From Phorcus lineatus (Eukaryota > Mollusca > Gastropoda > Trochida > Trochidae): 64,000 bases of DNA. The stretch covers positions 32,371,764 to 32,435,763 of the forward strand of contig OV121092.1 in the NCBI GenBank assembly GCA_921293015.1. Reading direction: 5' to 3'. The notes beneath the pieces are model-generated. The model was not told where the DNA came from and did not search any database. It saw only the letters and a list, made by a program, of their open reading frames with translations. Of this stretch, positions 1-9,800 are shown one piece after another (position 1 is the first letter of the stretch; every line of letters begins with the position of its first letter). A program made the position numbers and the translations under genes.

Positions 1-595
1 ATATTAACTACATATGATTCAATTTAAGATTAAGAAAATATAAAATTGAAAAAGAAGTTGAAACCCCCAAAAGGCACACAATATGAATGGAATATGTACC
101 AAATTTGGTGAAGATTGGTCATGTAGTTTTCAAAGTTATGCTCCAAAAACTAACCCTACCCTTTAAAATGACAACTTCAAACTGTTGCCAAGGAAACAAA
201 AAAACAATTGAAAAAGAAGTTAAAACCCCAAAAAGGCACATCTACATGATATGAATGGGATGTGTACCAAATTTGGTGAAGATTGGTCATGTAGTTTCAG
301 AGTTGTGCTCCGGAAACTAACACTACCAAAACTGTTGCTATGGAAAAATAAAATTTAAAAATTTAAAAAGAAGTTGAAACCCCCAAAAGGCACATCTACA
401 TGATATGAAGAGGATGTATACCAAATTTGGTGAAGATTGGTCAAGTACTTTCAGAGTTATGCTCCGGAAACGCTCGGGAATGCCAACGCGGACGCAGACG
501 CGAACTCGGCCAAAACCAATAGGTCTCCCGACCCTTCGCGGGTAGACATAATAACGGATAGATAAACAGACAGACAGAGAGTGATTTAATAGAAG
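1..595. repeat. Interspersed repeat with ~160-bp internal tandem units
   Basis: Three imperfect copies of a ~160-bp unit begin near 46, 209 and 365, each opening with a variant of 'aaaaagaagttgaaaccccc' and containing 'accaaatttggtgaagat'. A distinct non-repeated end follows (about 470-570, 'cgaccCttcgcgggtagac'), then a short 'acagacagacagag' run. Repeats with this core are common in bivalve and other marine invertebrate genomes (recalled knowledge, not searched). It lies downstream of the last visible acid phosphatase exon, so it is probably intronic. No coding potential was seen. Confidence 0.6.
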
Positions 596-753
596 GGAAT
601 AAATGAAATATCTTTAATCACTGAAATGTTTGAATCATGGTGAATAGAATTATCACTCAAGTTTGTACCTTAGGAAATTCAAGAGTTTAAAGGTTTAATA
701 CAATAACTGATGAAAGTGTTTTTACTTCTTGATGATGATTCAAAATCCCATAC

Positions 754-840
754 CTCACAGAAAACAGCATCTTCTATAACATGTATGCTCTCTCCGTTGA
801 CAATCATTCCTGTAAGTTTAGAAAGCTCCTTGAACATATC
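754..840 (-). CDS. Acid phosphatase exon 6
   Basis: 29 codons between acceptor TTTTCAG and donor GTATGG. It encodes [14 protein letters not shown]... and ends EDAVFCE, matching the family 'L...TG......VYD.LFCE' pattern. No further exon is visible between 1 and 753, so the gene continues to the left of the window. Confidence 0.85.
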
Positions 841-3800
841 CTGAAAAGACATTTAGATTGTAATTTAACTAATCAATAATACCACTTATGTCTTACCCAT
901 CACTTTCAGTAATCTTTAAGGATATGTTTTCATATCTGTATATTTTTGTAGATATTAATAGATATCATGGTATTGTAGGAGCTATGAGGTTACTAATACC
1001 AGGATGTCATTATCAGTATGCTTTTCAATTCTGAAATTATCGTGTTTCCTGTATTTAAGTTTGTAAACATGCAATAGGAATGGTGTGGCATTTAAGGGGT
1101 TAATTTGTCAGCAAAAATCCACTCAAAAGTAAGAGTGAAACTGAAATAGCCTTAAATTATTTTTACATCATTGCTTGTAACACACCACAGGTTTATTTAA
1201 AACTTTTACATTTGACATTAAATACCTTATTTTCCTTGACATAACTTTTGTAATCTTCTGACGTTTGACGCCATTTTTTCTCCATCATTTCAAAGGTTTG
1301 ACAATTACTAATTCCAAATAGCTGAAAATAGAGATGATATTTAAATAAAACAATGTCATCAATTCAAATTTCCCAACAGGTCATTTCTGTTGATGCGTAA
1401 CAGTATAAACAAGTTTTTGCTCTTTATGCATTGTGATATAAAACCCTCAATTTGTTTAACTTTTGGATCGGTAGAGAGTCAAGAATTTAACAAAACTAGA
1501 ATCAAATCACATTTTTTTCCTTTAGAACAGAGTCTTACAAAAGCAAAATCTAATTTTACTTAAAATCTAATAAAAACTCATAATATAATAGAAATGACAT
1601 AAAATATTATAAGACACAAATGCCTCAGTTTCACTTTTGACTCGATAGAGAACCAAGGATGCAAAAAACTAAAATAGAAATAAGACACATTCTTAACTTG
1701 GAAATAAGAGAAAAATAAAAGAATTTACTTCTTATAAATATTGTAATAAAAATAAACATAAAATATTGTTTGCGCCACTGAGCAATATACAAACCATAAT
1801 TACTCTTGAAATTGAAAGCAAACATTGAAGTTCAACTTTTATTTTTGTGGTAGGGTCCTCATATTGTGAATTGGCTGTGAAGGATATATGAGACTGGTGG
1901 GAACTAGGTTACATCCATATAGCAATTGAGAGGCCTGGCACCATAGACAAAATACCATTATTTTCCGTCATTTTTAGTCTTTGAATAATTAATAAAAGTC
2001 ACTACTCAAAAGTTTAAACAAATGAGAAAAGAAACCATATCAAAGAAAAGGGTTTCTATTATAGGCATTCTAGAAGGTGATTTGGTAATTAATAAGGACA
2101 ATTTTTATAAATAAGCAACTTCTTCATTCTGGGAAAGCAACATTTCAACAAAGATTCTAATGTTGTTGTCAAGCAAGAATTTAGAATCTTTGAAACGTCT
2201 CTTTCCCAGTATAAAGATGTTGCTTATCCATAAAAATTTTCCTTATTAATCAAGGAAAAGGTTGTTCATTTACCTGAAACATCAATATTTCATGAAAACA
2301 AAACTACTATAATGACTGACTAGATTTTATCAACCATAATAAAGTACCTTATTGAAAACAGATACAACATTTTAAATATACCCTGCCAGGGGGTTTGAAT
2401 AACTGATGATATTTTTGGCAAGTTTTAAAATGTTACAGAGTCCACAGCAGAGTATGCCATGGCAAGCAAACATATCATAGTCCTTCTAAGTCCAGATAAT
2501 AATGGAATCACATATTGACAGTCACATACTCGGAAACGGGCTAATCATCCCACTGGGTAGTGCACTATGATAATCATTTTAATATTATTGAAACTTTGAG
2601 TTTTCTTGTGTGGCAGATGTATTTTATTGTATATATAATATTTTAGTATCATTACAATTCTCTCTTTTTAGCTATAATATTTATCAAGCACATCAGGGGT
2701 TAAGCTTTTAGAGTTTGACCATAGTGAAATCCCCTTATGTAACTGCCCAAGCCATGACGCTTCTCAGCTAATTGGTCTCACTAACTGCCTGCACATTTGA
2801 ATTCATTCTGCACTGCTTCGACTGACAAGACAGAATTAACAACAGACAGAGTATGTAGCAATTGAGGTTAGTATATATTTACTTTAAAGTGATATTGCAT
2901 TTAATCTTTGCAGTATATTTATCATTAAAATGTATCTATTTATCATAACCTAAATAGGTATTTATCAAGTATAGCATGTAAGTGTGTTATGCATTATCTT
3001 TTACTTGTAATGCTCAAAACATTAAATAAGTACTACTAATATGTTATTATCTTTACTACCCTTTTTATGAGTGTTTGAGATGAGAGAATGTGTTTTAATA
3101 TAAGTTGCTATGTTTTAACTATTATAGGTGTCATTGTAAGTGATGTGAAATAATGCTTTGTTAATAGGTACCATAAATATTTCACATAGCTCTTACTAAT
3201 TATATTATTTTACTACAGTGAAGTCCCCGTTCCTACGGCAGGTGCTGTAACGTCATTAGAGCACACCTCTGTACCACCCACAGGGTATGTGTCTTATGTG
3301 TATTATGTATATATATATTTACATGTTAGTAGCGTATCACTTGCTTCTATGCAATGATCTATATTTCTTATAAACTATTGTACATAGTATCATCACATAA
3401 CGTGTGATGATGTATCGTATTGATTTATATCTATTAATACTTGTGACATAATGTATATTGTGTAATAGCACATCATATTTTCTATTATGTGCTCAGTAGT
3501 ATAATGTGTTATTCATGTCATGAGTAACCATGTTTTTATAAGTAATTGTCATATATCTATGTACTGAGTTGTATGCATTGTGTATATATGTATACTGTAT
3601 TGTGTGATTTATATTATATCATTATATTAATTGTTACAGGGTGTCAGCTCAAATCTTTTGTGAATCACATAAAAGTCCAAGGAAATAAACGTTCCCACAC
3701 CCAGCAGATGTGTCGTCATGTGTTGACCCACGTTCACCCTGCTACACTTGTATGAGGCTGTTTAAGTTTTTCACAGTAATGCGAGTTACTTCCCTTTGTT

Positions 3801-6800
3801 ACTCATTTCCTGTTTACTAGATCTATTCCGATTGTTTCGGACATTTATAAACGTCGGATGACTTTGATTGTTATGAAAATCTCGGTATCAGGGTTTTCGT
3901 AAGCTACCGAAACTTATTTTCCTTTAAACGCTGACATTTATGATTTACAAGTAAGGTGATGTGCTATATTGGACATGTTGAAATGGCCTAACATAAACCC
4001 TGTTTATTATTTCCATGATGGAGGTCTTCAGAAAAAACGCCACCAATTTTTCTGTTTATGTTTTTATGCAACTATTTTATTCTTCTATATTCTGAAAAAT
4101 CTTTCATTTCGGTAGGTGTGATCATGTCTGTTATTACAAAACCCATTTAATCTCATTCATACCCCAATATGACAAATAAAGTCAAAGTAATCTCTGCTAA
4201 TTGCAGAGGGTTAGCCCAAAAAGCTAAAATGAAAAGAAGTAATGAATTTATGGCGTAAGAAACATTTTTCAATTATATGCCTCCAAGACATACATATTAA
4301 AAAGGAGGATGAAAATGTAATGAGAAATGAATGGGGTGTTAAGAGTATCATTGCTCCTTATGCTTCAAATTCAAGAGGGGTTGCTGTTTTACTTAATAAT
4401 AATATAGAACTAGATATACATAGATATAAAACAGACCCAAATGGAAATTACATTGTGGCTGATATTACTGTTGAAGGTATAAGGCTAACCCTTACCACTG
4501 TATATGGACCAAACCAAGATGATCCAGGATTTTATATTTCTCTTTTTGAAACCATAAATGAGTTTGATAATGAATCAAAAATTATCTGTGGAGATTGGAA
4601 TCTCGTTATTAATCCTGATATTGATCTTGAAAATTACAAAAATATTAATAATCCAAAGGCTAGAAAGATTGTAATAGAAAACATAGAGTCTAATAACTTG
4701 ATAGATCTCTGGAGAACAAGAAACCCAAATGTAAGAAAATATTCTTGGTGGAAAAAAAATCCCAGGCAACAAGCCAGATTAGACTTTTTTCTAGTATCTG
4801 AAGATATATCTAATTTAACTGTAGAAACTTCAATATTGCCTGGATACAAATCAGATCATTCAGCAATTTCATTAATTTTCTCAAATGTTCACAGTAGGGA
4901 AAGAGGGAATGGATATTGGAAATTAAACACGTCTCTTCTTTACAATAAAGACTATAACAGACTTGTGAAAGAATTATTGGAGGAAACTAAAGAAGAATAT
5001 GTCTCTGAAAATACTAACACGAAGGACAGTGATGACCTAAAACTTAAGCTTAGTATTTCTGCTGAGTTATTTTTGGAAATCTTTCTTATGAAAGTCAGGG
5101 GAAAATCCATCTCTTTTGCATCATACCTTAAAAAAATTAAAACAGAAAAAACTAGTCGGTTAGAAAAAGATATACAAATTCTGGAGGATGAAATCAGGGA
5201 GAACTTTCAAAATGTCAGCGAAGACACATTTGCTAGATTATCCAAATATATGTCAGAACTTGAAAAAATTAAAGAGGAAGAAGAAAAAGGTAGACAAATA
5301 AGAAATAGAATTCAATGGTATGAAGAAGGTGAAAAACCAACAAAATATTTTTGTCACTTAGAAAATAGAAATTATACAAGCAAACTCATTAACTCCTTAA
5401 TCAATGAAAAAAAAGAACTTTTGACCGATGGGAGAGCTATCCTCAATGAACAAGAAAAATTTTATCATAAACTTTATGCTGCTGATAACATTGATTGTGA
5501 TACAGAAGGAATTTTAAATACTGTTGATACCCCTTCACTAACACCTCTTTTGCGAATAAGCTTGATGAACCCATACAAATGAAGGAACTTTCTGAAACAG
5601 TTAAATCCATGAAAAATAATAAGAGCCCTGGTTTGGACGGCTTTCCTGTTGAAGTTTTCAAATGGTTTTGGAAAGACCTGAAGTTTTGGGTATTCAGATA
5701 TGTTCAGGAAGTTTCTGACAAAGATCAATTATCCTATACTATTAATAGAGGTGTAATAACATGCATTCCTAAACAAGACAAAGATAGAAGGTTTATGAAG
5801 AATTGGCGCCCTATTTCACTTCTGAATACCATGTATAAAATAATAAGCTCTTGTATTACTAACAGACTGAAAAAGACTTTAGATATGCTCATACATTCGG
5901 ATCAAACAGGTTTGATACCTGGTAGATGCATCAGTGATAATGTTAGATTAATGTATGATATCATGTTTGAACTGAAAAAAGAAAATAAACCAGGCCTTTT
6001 AATTCTTATTGACATTGAGAAAGCTTTTGATACCGTTTCTAAGGATTTTATAATTAAAGTTCTAAAAAAATTTGGTTTTGGACCCTACATGATTCAATGG
6101 ATAAATATACTAATGCTAAATGCATCTTCATGTGTAATTCAAAATGGTCATCTTTCTTCTTTCTTTTCTAATGAGCGAGGCTGTAGACAAGGAGATCCAA
6201 TATTCCCATATTTGTTTATTTTTGTGGCTGAAATTCTTGGAATTATGATAAGAGACAATAAAGATATCAAAGGCATTAAACTAAATAATGAAGAATATAA
6301 GATGGGACAATATGCTGACGATACACAATTATATTTAGACGGATCTGAAAGCAGTCTCAAAGCTGCTCTAGATACACTTCATACATTTTTTGAAATGTCA
6401 GGTCTAAAGATAAACATTGAAAAAACAAAGGCCATTTGGATTGGTTCAATGACCGGAAGCAGAGTGATACTATGTTCGGGAAGTAACTTAGATTGGCATC
6501 AGGGTAACTTCAACATCCTTGGTATATTTCTCAATCCTGATTTAAAAGATCTATGGGTAATCAATATTAGAAAAAGACTAGAAGTAATAAAAAGACTTCT
6601 TGCAGGATGGAAAAAAAGAAAACTTACTTTAAAAGGTAAAATTACAGTTTTAAAAACTCTAGCATTATCAACTTTAGTCCATATTTTTTCTGTATTGCCA
6701 ACCCCCCCAAAAGAATTTCTCGACCATTTGAACAATATTATATACAACTTCCTGTGGGATGGCAAGAAGGATAAAATCAAAAGGACAACTATCTGTAGAA

Positions 6801-9800
6801 AATATGAAGAAGGTGGACTAAGAATGATAGATGTCAGATCCTTTATAAGTGCACTCAAACTATCTTGCCTGAGGAGGTATATTAAAAAAACCTCAACTTA
6901 TAATCCAAGTTTATTCCCATTTAATAAGATATTTCTTCTTGGGGCAAATATAGGAAAGCACATATCTGTAGATAACCCTTTTTGGCACGAAATATTAACT
7001 TTATGGGGTAAATACTATAAACAACAACATGTTATAAATACATCTCGGGTAGAAGAAATATTAGTTGAACCCTTATGGTTAAATCATCAGTTCAGACACA
7101 GCAATTTCATAATTGAAAGCTGGTTCAATAGAGGTATTCACACAATTAGAGATATTTGGGGAGATAACAATTTTTTGCCTTTCAATGAAGTTAAAACTCT
7201 TTATGGTATAAAGGGAACAACCCTTGAGTACAACCAAGATAATTTTGAGTATCCCCAAAATATGGAAACACACTCTCTTATTGAATAATTTGTGTAATCA
7301 AAATCTTTCAGTGAGCCAAACTCTTCAAGTTTTACTTTCTCAACAAAAAGGATGCAGAAATTTCTATGACCAACTGATTGCTGATGACTCTCCACTGAAA
7401 GTTTGTCAAAAATGGCAAAATGAACTTAACTCAAATATTCAATGGAATGCTGTTTTCAGAAAATACAGAAATTGTACTAAAGATGTAAAACTTTTAGATT
7501 TTCAGTATAGATTTATCAATAGAGCAATTTACACTAGAAAAGAACTGATGCAAATGAACATAATTGATACAAATATTTGCTCTTTTTGCGAATCAGAACC
7601 TGAGAGTCTGCAGCATGTTTTCATTAAATGTAAATTAGTACATGAATTCTGGAGAAAAGTTGAAAATTTTATGAATCAGCATATAACACATCTGAATATT
7701 TTCATCTCTGACTTAGATATTTTATTCTGTAACAGTTCAGCTAGCCTTCTGGTATCTCATATCATACTAATTGCTAAAAAGTATATACATATATCAAGTA
7801 TTAAGAGAAACAAACTATCTATTGAGTGTTTTATAAGTGTTGTCAAGGATGTTTTTAATGTTGAAAAAATTATTGCATGTAAAAATAATGCATTACCATC
7901 TTTCAACATTAAATGGAGAGCCTTAAATAATGTTTTACATTAGTTACCTTTATCTATATTTAATGATTGCTTTATCATTTTCCAAACCAGTGTTTGATAT
8001 TTAATGTCTATGTATGCTATCAGATGTACACCCACCGAAATGAAATGAATAAAAAGATTTGAAAAAAAAAAAAAAAAAAAATTTAAAATGTTGGATGTAA
8101 GAAATGGATACTATGGGTATGGGTTTATGGAGTAAAAAAGGTTGACCCCTTATAAAAAGTTGCACCTGTCTTTACCAATAGTTCTTTTGAAAACTTTTAA
8201 TTCAAAAGGGTTTAATGAGATACAGGCCAACTAGACCACATCAGGCCCTTCTTGCGAGATGGCATATTCTGATACCATTTTAATGAAGCAAGGTAATAAA
8301 ATCATAAAAGTATTGGAAAGGAACATTTGATACACTTATAATCTAGATATGACTTTGACAATACTATAGGTCTCCTAATTTGCTAATTTTTAAGAACCCG
8401 GAATGCAGCATTGATGAGCTCACATCGCGAACTTAGAATTGCCAACAACAATACTATCACCATTACTCCGAACAATTATGAACAATATAAATAACATCAA
8501 AAGCAAACCTGATCTTTCTCCTTTGGCTGGAAATGAATCGGGAAAGGCTGAGTCTGAGTCCAGGGGTCAAAGGTCGTCACATTGTTGGGAAAAGTGAGTC
8601 CTGCCATGACGCAGTTGGCTGACATTTGGGTGCGGAGGTACGCTGTACTTCTCACATACACCTGAGACATTTGAGAGTGATACATAGAGATAACTTCTCA
8701 CATACACCTGAGACATTTGAGAGTTATACATAGAGATTATTACACAAGTAAGAGTATCATGTCACTTTTATGAAAGAAGTGTGAAATTGTGTATTAACTG
8801 AGCGAGAGCGATGGTTATATACAAATTTACACCAGTTTTCATATAGTCATATTATGACACATTACCGAGTTTAATCATTTTTTTATTACCGATTTCAACA
8901 AAAAACAGTCTGCTTCCGTTGCAAAAGCATACTACAGTGATAAGAACAATAGTTTTCTGTCATCACAGACAAAATATTACGGTAACTCTCTCTGATAGAA
9001 TCTTGGTTAGGTGATAGTGACATGTGCACATATTGAAAATATGTCACTACTTATGTTTCACTCGGTGTGTAATATACCATAAATGTAATTGGGTAACAAT
9101 TATTGTGCATATGAGTCAGATGATTTGATTGGTGTAAATTTATTACATCCAAAAGAAAACCAGTGTTGAGGGTTTAAAAATCTTAAAGTCTTGAGATCAC
9201 GCACTTGTCATGCAAGGAACGAAGAAACCTTCTATTGATAATACTTTTTTTAGTGTGATAATTTTTCCCTTTTTATTTTTTACATATACCTTTCTGCAGT
9301 AGGCAAGCGTGGCAGCCCTATTCACTATTGATTGTGTAGAGATGCCTCAGCTGATACTTATCATGAGTTATAATTAAAGGTGTTCAAACTATGGTTAGTT
9401 GTATATAAATATGATTTATATTACATCCCTTATGTTTACCTTATAATAGAACTTTGAAAATAATCTATTTAATTAGATATAGGGCAAATGTAAATGTTGT
9501 CATAAATAGTGTACAGGCACTACTGCAATTATAAGTGTTTGATGAGAAAACTTGCTCAAAATGCTATACATCAACTATTTTATCTAAAAAATAATAAGCG
9601 AGTTTTATTTAGATGCGACCTCCCTTCACATTTGTTTTTTTTATTAAATGGGCAATGTGAAGGGAAATGCGCATGTTCCACTTTGACACGTGCATTTGTT
9701 GTTTTTTGAAAATGGGCAAATGTGAAGGGAGGCCGCATCTGGAACGAGGCTTTTTACCTCGATCTGGGCACTTCCGTCTTACGATGACGCAATAAAACTT

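Larger units (their letters stand above)
4171..8081 (+). mobile_element. L1/Tx1-like non-LTR retrotransposon (LINE), frameshifted, with poly(A) tail
   Basis: A single ORF2-type product runs in order: apurinic-like endonuclease, reverse transcriptase, CCHC-like C-terminal domain. It is spread over three frames by at least three indels (about 4230-4242, about 5550, about 7240). The 3' end is 'aaatgaaatgaataaaaag' followed by a pure run of about 20 A (8062-8081), the mark of target-primed insertion. No ORF1 was found upstream. A weak candidate target-site duplication is 'tttaaaatgtt' at about 2424 and about 8083; if real, the 5' end is near 2436. Clade is judged from motif pattern ([21 protein letters not shown]) and needs a phylogeny. 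The element lies antisense in acid phosphatase intron 4. Confidence 0.9.
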
